In this document: piece by piece, positions 19,057 through 27,625 of the stretch | Position numbering within the stretch: the first letter of the stretch is position 1 | How the letters are laid out: each line of letters starts with the position of its first letter | Source of the DNA: Crossiella sp. S99.2 | GTDB taxonomy: Bacteria > Actinomycetota > Actinomycetes > Mycobacteriales > Pseudonocardiaceae | Assembly: GCF_023094165.1 (NCBI RefSeq) | Contig: NZ_JALMDK010000005.1 | Coordinates: 620,001 to 684,000 of the forward strand | Length of the DNA stretch: 64,000 nucleotides | Direction: 5' to 3' | Translations under genes and position numbers: made by a program | Notes under the pieces: generated by a model | The model's database searches: none | Told to the model about the DNA's origin: nothing | Seen by the model: only the letters and a program-made list of their open reading frames with translations

Positions 19057-19985
19057 TGGCCGACCAGCGGCAGGAATCCGCCCTGCACCAGGCGCTGTCC
19101 ACCGGACCGTTCCACCTGGCCTTCCGGCTGGCCATCCGGCGCAGCGGCCTGGGCATCGAGGGCGTCAGCCGCCGCCTGCACGCCAGGGGACTGCCGGTGA
19201 GCACCTCCAGCCTGAGCTACTGGCAGCGCGGCAACCGGCGGCCCGAACGCGAGGAATCGCTCAACGCGGTGCGCGCGGTGGAGGAGCTGGCCGGGCTGCC
19301 CGCGGACTCGCTGGTCGCGTTGCTGGGCCCGCGCCGACCGCGCGGTAGGTGGCTGGACCGGGTGCACGGGCGGCCCAAGGTCGAGCACAGCCTGGAACTC
19401 AGCGCGCCCGCCCGTCTACCGGAGCTGGACACCGGTCGGGCGAACGCGCAGCTGCGGCAGCTCAAGCACGACTGGCTGTGCCTGGTGGACGCCCGGCGCC
19501 ACGAGGTCGAGCACCGGGTCCGGCAGGTCTTCCAGGCCCTGGAGGACGGGGTGGACCGGTTCGTGGCCTTCCAGGCCGTGCCGCCCGGCGCGATCCGGCC
19601 TGCCTACCGAGCGGTCAGCGACTGCCGGATCGGCCGCCAGACCCACGACCCGGAGTCCGGGCTGTTCGCGGTGGAGATCATCTTCGACCACGTGCTGCGG
19701 GCCAGGGAGACCTACGCGATCGAGACCGTGCAGCTGCCCGCGCCCGGCCAGGCGGACGGGTTCATCCAGTACGGCTGCCGGGCCGAGGTTCGCGACCTGC
19801 TGCTGCGGGTGCGCTTCGACCGCGCGGAACTGCCGCTCCGCTGCCACCGGTACCGCAGCCGCCTCGGGGCCGGGGACCGGGAGGTCTTCGGCGAGATCAC
19901 GCCAGGTCCGAGCGGGGCGGCGCACCACGCGGTGCTCGATGCCCAGCCCGGCATCTACGGGCTGGCCTGGTCATGGGACGGGTGA
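19056..19985 (+). CDS. HTH-domain protein, paralogue 2 of a tandem triplet
   Basis: 309 residues. Same architecture as its left neighbour: HTH region (about 20-95: GIEGVSRRLHARGLPVSTSSLSYWQRGNRRPEREESL) followed by the shared C-terminal region (DFxH-type EIIFDHVLRARETY, ELPLRCHRYRSRL, GIYGLAWSWDG at the end). The SLSYW.RG.RRPER block is nearly identical between the two. The ATG overlaps the previous stop, so the pair is translationally coupled. Presumably arose by duplication; role unknown, with DNA binding inferred only from the HTH. Confidence 0.85.
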   Translation: MADQRQESALHQALSTGPFHLAFRLAIRRSGLGIEGVSRRLHARGLPVSTSSLSYWQRGNRRPEREESLNAVRAVEELAGLPADSLVALLGPRRPRGRWLDRVHGRPKVEHSLELSAPARLPELDTGRANAQLRQLKHDWLCLVDARRHEVEHRVRQVFQALEDGVDRFVAFQAVPPGAIRPAYRAVSDCRIGRQTHDPESGLFAVEIIFDHVLRARETYAIETVQLPAPGQADGFIQYGCRAEVRDLLLRVRFDRAELPLRCHRYRSRLGAGDREVFGEITPGPSGAAHHAVLDAQPGIYGLAWSWDG

Positions 19986-20078
19986 ATCCGTTCGAAGCAA
20001 CCTTTTGGGGGCCTGCGGCGACCTAAACTGCGACGGTCCCGCCGCCTACGTGGGCCGCTCGCGATCGGAGCCGCCGCA

Positions 20079-20681
20079 GTGATGTCCTTCCCCCCACCGT
20101 CCACAGTGGACACCACACCGTTCCCGTTCGCCGCCGAGGATCCGGATCGCCTGGGCATGGTGAGCGTGGACGTCGACGTCACCGTCGGCGTGCACCGGGA
20201 GTGGCGGGAGGTCGCGCACCACCGGTTCGTGCTGGCCAAGGCCGACGGCGTGGGCAGCTACGTCACCGGGCACCGCGGCCCGGCAGGCGAGCGCCACCAG
20301 CCCGAGTTCGAGGCGCTGCTGGGCGGCGAACTGGGCCGTCAGCACCGCGACCACCGGGCCACCTACGCCGAACTGGTGCTGGACCAGCCGCTGCGCCGGG
20401 GCGAGGCGCAGGTGCTGGAGTGGCGCTGGCTCTTCGCCGACTGCACCCGCACCGCGCACCGCTACCGCGGCCACCTGCGGCACGGGGTGGACTCGCTGGG
20501 CGCCCGGCTCACCTTCCACCCGGACGTGCTGCCGGTGCGGGTGGTGCACAGCTGGCAACCCGACAGCGTCACCGAACCGGTGCCGGTGCACACGGTCGAG
20601 GTGGACCGCACCGGCCTGGTCGAGCTGCTCATCCCGGAACCCCGCCCCGGCTGGCACAGCTTCCAGTGGGACTGGGAATAA
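20079..20681 (+). CDS. Paralogue 3 of the triplet, without HTH domain
   Basis: About 200 residues matching only the C-terminal region of the two preceding genes: VSVDVDVTVGVHREW, ELVLDQPLRRGEAQVLEWRWLF, RLTFHPDVLPVRVVHSW and the terminal GWHSFQWDWE. The GTG at 20079 is followed at once by an ATG (20082), either of which may start it. It lies 93 bp after paralogue 2. A stand-alone copy of the effector-like domain suggests it may partner with or modulate the two HTH proteins. Contains one TCCACAGTGGA motif near its start. Confidence 0.8.
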   Translation: MMSFPPPSTVDTTPFPFAAEDPDRLGMVSVDVDVTVGVHREWREVAHHRFVLAKADGVGSYVTGHRGPAGERHQPEFEALLGGELGRQHRDHRATYAELVLDQPLRRGEAQVLEWRWLFADCTRTAHRYRGHLRHGVDSLGARLTFHPDVLPVRVVHSWQPDSVTEPVPVHTVEVDRTGLVELLIPEPRPGWHSFQWDWE

Positions 20682-20759
20682 AATCCGCCCGTCCGGAATG
20701 CGCTTTTCCAAGAAATCAATACCTCTTGTGGCGTTCACTCGAATGGCTAGGCTCGACGA

Positions 20760-23700
20760 GTGGAGATTTCGGACAGCAGCGATTCAACCCTGTCCCGACG
20801 CCGGTTCCTGCAGGCGGCCGCACTCACCGCGGCCGCCGCTGGCACCGCCGGAGCCCTGGGCTCCGCGCCGGACGCGCTCGCCGACCCCGTGGCCGAAGTG
20901 GCCGAAGGGGCAGGTAAACGAGCCCTTTCCTTCACCGCGGCCACCAACGGCGCCGCCACCCTGAATCCCGCCGACGGCAGCCTGGTCGCCGAAGTGCAGA
21001 ACGTGCTGTGGTCGATTCCGCGCGGTGGCGGCAAGGCGAAAGCCCTCACCCCGGCCGACCTGGAACCCAACCGCCCGGTATTCAGCCCGGACGGCAAACA
21101 CCTGGTCGTCTGCGCCTACCGCGGCGGCGGTTTCCACCTCTGGCTGCTGCGCGCCGACGGCACCGGCCTCCGCCGGCTCACCGACGGCCCGTGGGACGAC
21201 CGCGGCCCGGCCTGGTCCCCGGACGGCACCAAGATCGCCTTCGCCTCCGAACGCGGCGGCGACACGGTCACCGGCAGCCCGTACCGGATCTGGGTGGCCG
21301 ATGTGCGCACCGGCGAGCTGACCCGGATCACCGGCAAACCCGGCCAGGACGGTCCGCTGCAGGACAAGGCATGGGAGGACTTCGACCCGACGTTCTCCGC
21401 CGACGGCAGCCGGATCCTGTTCGTGCGCGGCTCCTTCAGCGGCTCCGCGCTGGACTCGCGCACCGTGGCCGCCATCCGGTCGGATGGTTCCGGCGCGGTC
21501 GCCGTCGAGCACACCGACACCAGCGGCGCCCAGGTGCTGGCCCCCGCGCTGTCCCCGGACGGCCGGCTGGCCTACCTGCGCACCACCCCGTCGCCGACCG
21601 CGGGCTGCACCCTGGTGGTGGCCGGCCAGCCGGTGCCGGTGGCCGGCGATGTCGAGCCGGTGCCGCCGCGCTGGGCGGACAAGGACCGCCTGCTGCTCAC
21701 CGTCAGCGGCAAGTTCACCCTGCTCCGCCCGAGTTCGCCCACCACCCCGGAACCCATCGCGTTCACCGCGAGCCTGCCGCTGGACCGGCCGCGCTACCGG
21801 GGCAAGAACTACGACCACACCGGCGAGGGCGTGCGCGAGGTGCGCTCCCCGCACCTGCCCGCGCTGTCCCCGGACGGCAAGCAGGTCGTCTTCGCCGCGC
21901 TCAACTCGCTGTGGACCGTGCCCAGCGCAGGCGGCAGCCCGCGCAAGATCGTCACCGCCGACCCGACCCGGTTCCTGCTCGCGCCGAGCTGGACCGCCGA
22001 CGGCAAGGCGATCGTCTACACCGACGACCGCGACGGCCTCTACACCGCGCGCCGCCGCGACCTGGCCACCGGCACCGAGACGGTGCTGGCCACCGGCGGC
22101 CGGGTGCACCCCGCGCTGTCCCCGGACGGCGGAAAACTCGCCGCACTGGACATGTCCGGCAACCTGGTCCTGCGCGACCTGACCGCGGGCACCGAGAAGG
22201 TCCTGGTCGCCCCGCTCGGCGGCGGTGGCATCCCCGGCCGCCCGAGCTGGTCCCCAGACGGCAAGTTCGTCGCCTTCTGCGACCGCAACCGCCTCAACGG
22301 CCGCTTCCGCGAGGGCTACAACCTGATCCGGATCGTCGACATCGCCACCGGCAAGGACCGCCTGCACCCGGTAGCCCCGAACACCTCCATCGCCGACCGC
22401 TACGACTCCGGCCCGGTCTGGTCCCCCGACGGCAAGCACCTCGCCGTGATTATCGAATCGGCCCTGCACCTGGTCCCCATCCGCGCAGACGGCACCCCCA
22501 CCGGCGCCCCCCGCACACTGGCCGACGAGGCGGCTGACCACCCGTCCTTCTCCGGCGACGGCCGCACCGTGCTCTACCTCTCCGGCACCCGCCTGCGCCT
22601 GATCGGCGTGGACGGCGGCGCCCCGCGCACCGTGCGCGCCCCGCTGGACTACCGGCGCCCCCGCCCCGAGGACACCGTGCTGCACGCCGGCCGCTTCTGG
22701 GACGGCACCGGCGACGAGGTCCGCCAGGACGTCGACCTGGTCCTGCGCCGCGGCCGCATCGCCGCCGTCGAACCACACCGTGCCAACCGACCGGCCGGTA
22801 GGCGGATCGACGCCTCCCAGCACACCGTGCTCCCCGGCCTCTGGGACGCGCACACCCACCCCTGGCAGTCCACCTACGGCGGCAGGCAAACCGCCCTGCA
22901 ACTGGCCTACGGCATCACCACCGCCGTCTCCTTCGGCGGCTTCGCCTACGAACAGGCCCGCATCCGCGAGGCGATCAACTCCGGCGCGCTGGCCGGCCCC
23001 CGACTGATCGCCACCGGCGAGCTGCTCGACGGCGCCCGCGTCGCCTACAGCATGGGCCGCGCGCACAGCACCCGCGAGGGCCTGCGCCGGTCGCTGGACC
23101 GGGCGGCGGCCCTGGACTGGGACTTCGTCAAAACCTACGTCCGCGCCCCCGGCTGGATCATGAAGGAAGCCGCCGACTTCGCCCACCAGCGCCTGGGCGT
23201 GCGCAGCGGCGGCCACCTGTGCTCACCCGGCGTGCAACTCGGCCAGGACCTGACCACCCACCTCCAGGCCACCCAGCGCCTGGAGTTCGGCCACGCCACC
23301 AGCGCCGCCGGCCGCGCCTACCAAGACGTCACCGAGATCTACACCCGCACCAACTTCCACCTCATCGCCACCCCCTTCACCGCGGCCCCCCTCATCGGCA
23401 CCGACCCAGCTCTCGCCGAAGACCCCCGCGTCAGCACCCTCATGCCCCCCTGGGACGCCGCCGCGGCCCGCGCCGCCGCCAAGGTGCCCCCCACCCCCGC
23501 CCAACTCACCACCCTGTCCACCGAGGTCGACGTCTACAAACGAGTCCTCGACGGCGGCGGCCTGGTGGCCCTGGGCACCGACGCCCCCCTGGTAGCCATC
23601 GGCCTGCACCTGCACCTGGGTCTGCGAGCCTTGCACCGCAACGGCTTCACCCCCACCCAGGCCCTGCGCACCGTGACCTCCCTGCCCGCCAAGGTCTTCG

Positions 23701-23960
23701 GCCAGGACACCGACCTCGGCACCCTGGAGCCAGGCAAGGTCGCCGACGTGACCATCGTCAACGGCGACCCCTTCACCAACTTCAACTCCCTGATCAACAC
23801 CACCGCCGTCCTCCGCGGCGGCATCCCCTTCACCACCACAGACCTGGTCAACTCCTTCGCCAACCACACTGAAACAGCAGCAGCCACCACCACCGAGCAG
23901 GACTGGCTCGAAGTAGCCCACACCATGCGCCGAAACTCCTGCTGCGACCCCGACTGCTAA
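20760..23960 (+). CDS. Tat-exported TolB-propeller amidohydrolase
   Basis: 1,066 residues. Twin-arginine signal (SRRRFLQAAALTAAAAG, about 12-40). Large N-terminal PD40/TolB propeller (about 55-640) with repeated F/LSPDGK, WSPDGTKIAF, WTADGKAIVY blades; C-terminal metal-dependent amidohydrolase (about 645-1020) with DAHTHPW, HLCSPG, GHATSA and LGTDAPL metal-binding stretches. Such fusions are annotated as periplasmic or secreted amidohydrolases of unknown substrate. GTG start at 20760. The unusual tail ends CCDPDC. Monocistronic, followed by a repeat-rich intergenic stretch. Confidence 0.92.
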   Translation: MEISDSSDSTLSRRRFLQAAALTAAAAGTAGALGSAPDALADPVAEVAEGAGKRALSFTAATNGAATLNPADGSLVAEVQNVLWSIPRGGGKAKALTPADLEPNRPVFSPDGKHLVVCAYRGGGFHLWLLRADGTGLRRLTDGPWDDRGPAWSPDGTKIAFASERGGDTVTGSPYRIWVADVRTGELTRITGKPGQDGPLQDKAWEDFDPTFSADGSRILFVRGSFSGSALDSRTVAAIRSDGSGAVAVEHTDTSGAQVLAPALSPDGRLAYLRTTPSPTAGCTLVVAGQPVPVAGDVEPVPPRWADKDRLLLTVSGKFTLLRPSSPTTPEPIAFTASLPLDRPRYRGKNYDHTGEGVREVRSPHLPALSPDGKQVVFAALNSLWTVPSAGGSPRKIVTADPTRFLLAPSWTADGKAIVYTDDRDGLYTARRRDLATGTETVLATGGRVHPALSPDGGKLAALDMSGNLVLRDLTAGTEKVLVAPLGGGGIPGRPSWSPDGKFVAFCDRNRLNGRFREGYNLIRIVDIATGKDRLHPVAPNTSIADRYDSGPVWSPDGKHLAVIIESALHLVPIRADGTPTGAPRTLADEAADHPSFSGDGRTVLYLSGTRLRLIGVDGGAPRTVRAPLDYRRPRPEDTVLHAGRFWDGTGDEVRQDVDLVLRRGRIAAVEPHRANRPAGRRIDASQHTVLPGLWDAHTHPWQSTYGGRQTALQLAYGITTAVSFGGFAYEQARIREAINSGALAGPRLIATGELLDGARVAYSMGRAHSTREGLRRSLDRAAALDWDFVKTYVRAPGWIMKEAADFAHQRLGVRSGGHLCSPGVQLGQDLTTHLQATQRLEFGHATSAAGRAYQDVTEIYTRTNFHLIATPFTAAPLIGTDPALAEDPRVSTLMPPWDAAAARAAAKVPPTPAQLTTLSTEVDVYKRVLDGGGLVALGTDAPLVAIGLHLHLGLRALHRNGFTPTQALRTVTSLPAKVFGQDTDLGTLEPGKVADVTIVNGDPFTNFNSLINTTAVLRGGIPFTTTDLVNSFANHTETAAATTTEQDWLEVAHTMRRNSCCDPDC

Positions 23961-23975
23961 CCCACCTCACCCCGA

Positions 23976-24140
23976 GTGTTGGCCGATCTCGTACGCCAAG
24001 TTGGCCAAACTCGCACCCCAAGTTGGCCCAAGTCGTACACAGTCCCGACGGATGTAGGCGTGCGAGGTCCCACCGCACGCCCACATCCGCCAACCCCCTC
24101 CGCGCGTGTTGGCCGTTGTCGTACGCCAGGTTGGCCGTTG
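23976..24140. repeat. Intergenic TTGGCC/GTACGCC repeat, copy B
   Basis: Tandem units of about 22 bp start with TTGGCC at 23979, 24001 and 24023, and again at 24109 and 24131; several carry TCGTACGCCA(A/G)G. The first (23976) and fourth (24106) units share GTGTTGGCCG and TCGTACGCCA. Same family as the palindromes at 7681 and 40158. The 345 bp between the amidohydrolase and VKOR genes hold this array, a hairpin at 24050 and no gene. Confidence 0.8.
24050..24088. terminator. Hairpin inside repeat copy B
   Basis: GGATGTAGGCGTGCG (24050-24064) pairs with CGCACGCCCACATCC (24074-24088) with one G-T or A-C mismatch and a 9-nt loop. Placed after the amidohydrolase gene and flanked by repeat units; could end that transcript. 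Confidence 0.45.
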
Positions 24141-24306
24141 TGGGCTGGGTAGCCTGCCGTCTCCTGACCCACCTGGCGCCGAACTGATAAGTGAACAGCT
24201 CACTCCGACGTCACCCCACCGGTGCTGTGATCGACCGAGGCGGTGCGCGCGTCCCGGCCACCGCCTACCGTGGTGTGAGCCGGAACCGCACTGGATCGGA
24301 TGCGCT

Positions 24307-24933
24307 ATGACAAGCAGGCAGGTCGCCCCCAAGCACACCGCCGACGACACCGGAGCCGACCAGCGTCGCCTGGACCGGATCGTCGCCTGGCTGCTCGGCA
24401 TCGGCGGCCTGGTCGGCCTGGCCGCCTCCTTCGTGCTCACGATCGAGAAGCTCGAACTGCTGATCAACCCGAACTACATCCCCACCTGCACCTTCAACGC
24501 CGCGCTCAGCTGCGGCACGGTGATGAAGTCCGAACAAGCAGCCCTCTTCGGCTTCCCCAACTCACTGCTCGGCATCGCCGGCTTCAGCGCCGTCACCGCG
24601 ATCGGCCTCGGACTGCTCGCCGGCGCGACCTACCGCCGCTGGTTCTGGCTCGGCCTCCAGGCGGGCGCCACCCTCGGCGTGATCTTCACCCACTGGCTGA
24701 TCATCGAGAGCCTGTACGAGATCCGCACGCTCTGCCCTTACTGCATGGTCGTGTGGGCGGTGACCATCCCGATCTTCGTCTACGTCACCCTGTCCAACCT
24801 GGAACGCGGCCACTTCGGCGGGCGCGACGGCGACCGGGCCGTGACCGGCTACCACGGCATCCTCGCCTTCACCTGGCTCGCGGTGATCGCCGCGCTGGTC
24901 TTCACCGCCTTCGGCGCCAGCCTGTTCGCCTGA
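24307..24933 (+). CDS. Vitamin K epoxide reductase family protein (VKOR)
   Basis: 208 residues with about five membrane segments. Redox cysteines match bacterial VKOR: the loop pair C-T-F-N-A-A-L-S-C and the active site CPYC, plus the conserved FGFPNSLLGIAGF. In actinobacteria VKOR reoxidises DsbA-like proteins and so drives disulfide formation in secreted proteins, useful for an organism with as many exported enzymes as here. The ATG at 24307 is chosen over longer in-frame extensions because the family starts shortly before the first helix. Confidence 0.93.
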   Translation: MTSRQVAPKHTADDTGADQRRLDRIVAWLLGIGGLVGLAASFVLTIEKLELLINPNYIPTCTFNAALSCGTVMKSEQAALFGFPNSLLGIAGFSAVTAIGLGLLAGATYRRWFWLGLQAGATLGVIFTHWLIIESLYEIRTLCPYCMVVWAVTIPIFVYVTLSNLERGHFGGRDGDRAVTGYHGILAFTWLAVIAALVFTAFGASLFA

Positions 24934-24956
24934 GCGCACAACGCCCGCTCAGCACA

Positions 24957-24987
24957 ACGCCCGGACCGGCCAAGCCGATCCGGGCGT
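24957..24987. terminator. Bidirectional hairpin terminator
   Basis: ACGCCCGGA (24957-24965) pairs exactly with TCCGGGCGT (24979-24987) between the convergent VKOR and pseudoprotease genes. Confidence 0.6.
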
Positions 24988-25002
24988 CGTCAGCCGGCTA
25001 CC

Positions 25003-27036
25003 TCACGGGATGAACAGCACCCGCTCCCAGTGCCACCCACTCCCCGAATCCCACGCCTCGGTGCCCCGATCGGTGCTGCCATCCGCCTGCCCGCGGAAGT
25101 TGAACAGCTTCAGGTGCCCGCCGCCGTAGTTGTAGACGCCGCCGATATCCGTTCGCCCGTCCCCGTCGAAGTCACCGGGCACAAACGCGCTGGACTGCAG
25201 GTACCAGTCGCCGGGATTGCTCTCCCACCGCTTCGCGAACGGCTGGACTCCGCTCGCCGTGCCCTTGCCCACGAACAGCGCGATCCGATTGTCGGGGTAC
25301 CCGTACAGACCCGCGACATCAGTGCGCCCGTCGCCGTCGAAGTCACCCGCCACCAGCCGGGAGCGATCCGGATCCCACTGGTTCTGCCCGGTACGCCACT
25401 GCTGCGCGGGCTTGGTGTGCCCATCGACAGTGCCGTCGGCGACGAACAGCGCCACGTCGTAGGTGCCGTAGTTGTACAGCCCGGCCAGGTCGTCGCGGCC
25501 GTCGCCGTTGAAGTCACCGGCGATGAAGGTGCTGCTGGTGCGCTCCCAGTTGTGCTCGCCGGAATCCCAGCTGACCACGGGCGCGTCCACCCCGGTCGGG
25601 TTGCCGCGGAACAGCCAGAACTTGGTCTGGCCGTTCGGGTAGCCGTAGACGGCGGTGATGTCGGTGCGGCCGTCGCCGTTGAAGTCGCCCGCGACGAACT
25701 GCGCCCGGGTCCAGTCCCACTGCCCGGCGGAGTCCCACAGTTCGCCCGCGTCCTTGAGCCCGGTCGGCGAGCCCCAGCGCACGAAGAGCTTGATGCTGCC
25801 GCCGCCGTAGGTGTAGAAGGCGCCCCAGTCGGCGAAGCCGTCGCCGTTGAAGTCGCCGTTGAGGTACTTGCCGCTGCTGATCTCCCAGTTGTTCGGCCCG
25901 GTCTGGGCCTTGGCGACCGGCGCGGCCGGGCCCTGGGCGGAGCCGTCGAAGGTGAAGGTGCCCAGGTTCTGCGGTTCGTAGTTGTAGACCGCGGCGATGT
26001 CGTCCCGGCCGTCACCGTTGAAATCGCTGATGGTGTGCGTCTTCACCGTGGCCGAGGCGACCGTGGAGGCCGGGCCGTCACCGGCGGCGGTCACCGGGAC
26101 CACCCGGTAGTGCCACACCTGCTTGGCAGGCAACGCGGTGTGCGCGAACTGCGTGTCGGTAACCGTGCCCAGCAGGTTCGCCGGGGCCAGCGGCACATCC
26201 GCGGTCCGCGCGCCGTACACGCGGTAGCCGGTGGCCTGCACCGACGTCGGGTTCAGCCAGCTCAGCTTGTTGCCGTGCTGGGCGAGCGGGGTCGCGGTCA
26301 GGCCGATCAGCTGTGATTCCAGCCAGCCGTCCAGGTTGTCCACCCTGGACTCGGTGACCGTGCGCCGGGTCTCGGTCTCGCCGACACAGCCGCCCTGCCA
26401 GGAGGCCGCGTGCAGCCCGAGGACCTCGAAGCGCCCGCCGACCTCGCGGAAGGCGGGACCGCCGGAATCGCCGCGGCAGACCGAGACCGAACCCTCGCCG
26501 AGCACCGACAGGGTGTTCGCCGCGGCCGATTCGACCTTGGCCGCGCCGGTCTGCAACCGGTCCGGGGTCCACTCGGTGGCGGTGCGGCCGTAGCCGGCCA
26601 GGCGCACCGACTCACCAGCGGCGGGCGCGGTCCTGGCCACGGCGGCGGGGGCGATGCCCTCGGCCGGGGCGGAGAGCCGGACCAGCGCCAGGTTGCGGTC
26701 GGCGCGCGGGATCAGGGTGACCGCGTCCAGCACCTTGCCGGCGGTGCCCGACAACGAGGTCCGGCCGACAGTGACCTTGGTCGGCTGCGCTGGCTTGCCG
26801 CCCTGGGCGTTCTCCGGGAAGCAGCTCTTGACGGTCAGCACCCAGTTCGGGTCGACCAGCACCCCGCTGCAGCTCCGGACCCCGGCGCCGACGTCGATCT
26901 TGGCCACGAAGCCGTAGGCGCCGTCGGCGGCGGGGGTGCCCCCGGCGATGGCGTTGGCGGGCAGGCTGGTCAGCAGACCTGCGGCCGCGATGAAGGCGAG
27001 CAGGCTGACGGCCTTGCCCGCACGATGGCGAGTCAC
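25003..27036 (-). CDS. Secreted trypsin-fold pseudoprotease with FG-GAP repeats
   Basis: About 677 residues. Signal peptide (AVSLLAFIAAAGLLTSLPANA), trypsin-like S1 domain (about 30-245), a fibronectin III-like region (about 250-340), then six FG-GAP/VCBS calcium-binding repeats (D-F-N-G-D-G-R-x-D pattern) to the C-terminus. The nucleophile motif GDSGGP is intact, but the expected TAAHC reads TVKSC and the Asp of DIALL-type motifs reads NLALV, so catalytic His and Asp appear replaced. It may bind rather than cut. The GTG at 27036 is chosen for its G-rich ribosome site and signal peptide; 27090 and 27057 are alternatives. Confidence 0.88.
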   Translation of the reverse strand: MTRHRAGKAVSLLAFIAAAGLLTSLPANAIAGGTPAADGAYGFVAKIDVGAGVRSCSGVLVDPNWVLTVKSCFPENAQGGKPAQPTKVTVGRTSLSGTAGKVLDAVTLIPRADRNLALVRLSAPAEGIAPAAVARTAPAAGESVRLAGYGRTATEWTPDRLQTGAAKVESAAANTLSVLGEGSVSVCRGDSGGPAFREVGGRFEVLGLHAASWQGGCVGETETRRTVTESRVDNLDGWLESQLIGLTATPLAQHGNKLSWLNPTSVQATGYRVYGARTADVPLAPANLLGTVTDTQFAHTALPAKQVWHYRVVPVTAAGDGPASTVASATVKTHTISDFNGDGRDDIAAVYNYEPQNLGTFTFDGSAQGPAAPVAKAQTGPNNWEISSGKYLNGDFNGDGFADWGAFYTYGGGSIKLFVRWGSPTGLKDAGELWDSAGQWDWTRAQFVAGDFNGDGRTDITAVYGYPNGQTKFWLFRGNPTGVDAPVVSWDSGEHNWERTSSTFIAGDFNGDGRDDLAGLYNYGTYDVALFVADGTVDGHTKPAQQWRTGQNQWDPDRSRLVAGDFDGDGRTDVAGLYGYPDNRIALFVGKGTASGVQPFAKRWESNPGDWYLQSSAFVPGDFDGDGRTDIGGVYNYGGGHLKLFNFRGQADGSTDRGTEAWDSGSGWHWERVLFIP

Positions 27037-27185
27037 GGTGTGGTGCCCCCAAATCATGGGAAATGCGCTCAAAACCCCAGGAAGTGCCACCCATCCCCGT
27101 GTGGTCGGCGCGTAGATGTTCGGACATCCCGGAGGCCGCCGGAAGCCCCGGTGACAATTGTCACAGGCTGTAACAGTTAGCCTGA

Positions 27186-27548
27186 TCAGGGCCAGTCCGG
27201 GCCACGCCGGCGGGCCGCTCTGACCTCGGTGGCGTATCCCGGCGGGAACCCGTGCCTGGCCGCCCGGTAGTCCGCGCTTTCGGGGGCGAAGGAGGCCGAG
27301 TAGTAGAGGCTGACCAGCAGGCCGAGGCCCAGCGCGGGCAGCACCAGACTCGGCGGGAAGCCCAGCAGCAGATCGAAGACCAGGTAGAGCGCGAGCGCGA
27401 ACGGCGCGGCCTGGACCAGGGCGCGGGCCGCGTGCCGCAGCAGCCAGGTCGGCGCGGTCACGTCGTGCAGCACCCAGGCGCGGTACCGGGCGGGCAGGCG
27501 CGCGCCAAAGGCGTAGGCCAGCCAGCGTGCCGGATTCGGCCGCTCCAT
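27186..27548 (-). CDS. DUF5313 membrane protein
   Basis: 120 residues. The N-terminal block RPNPARWLAYAFGARLPARYRAWVLHDVT and the following W-L-L-R-H-A-A-R are typical of DUF5313, a small actinobacterial family with two membrane helices (about 50-65 and 68-88). Function unknown. Divergent from the glycosyltransferase gene across 77 bp. Confidence 0.8.
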   Translation of the reverse strand: MERPNPARWLAYAFGARLPARYRAWVLHDVTAPTWLLRHAARALVQAAPFALALYLVFDLLLGFPPSLVLPALGLGLLVSLYYSASFAPESADYRAARHGFPPGYATEVRAARRRGPDWP

Positions 27549-27625
27549 GAGGTTCAGGGTAGTCCGGACATTGTTCGGTCGGCTGATCGACGAACCTGTC
27601 TGGAGATCCGCGCTACCGTGGCGGA

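Noticed and set aside
20784-23216. Long minus-strand frame opposite the amidohydrolase
   Set aside because: Composed of A/G/R/V-rich sequence without motifs; the plus strand has a clear Tat signal and amidohydrolase.
23976-24140. Possible CRISPR array
   Set aside because: Units of about 22 bp are contiguous and diverged, with no unique spacers and no cas genes.
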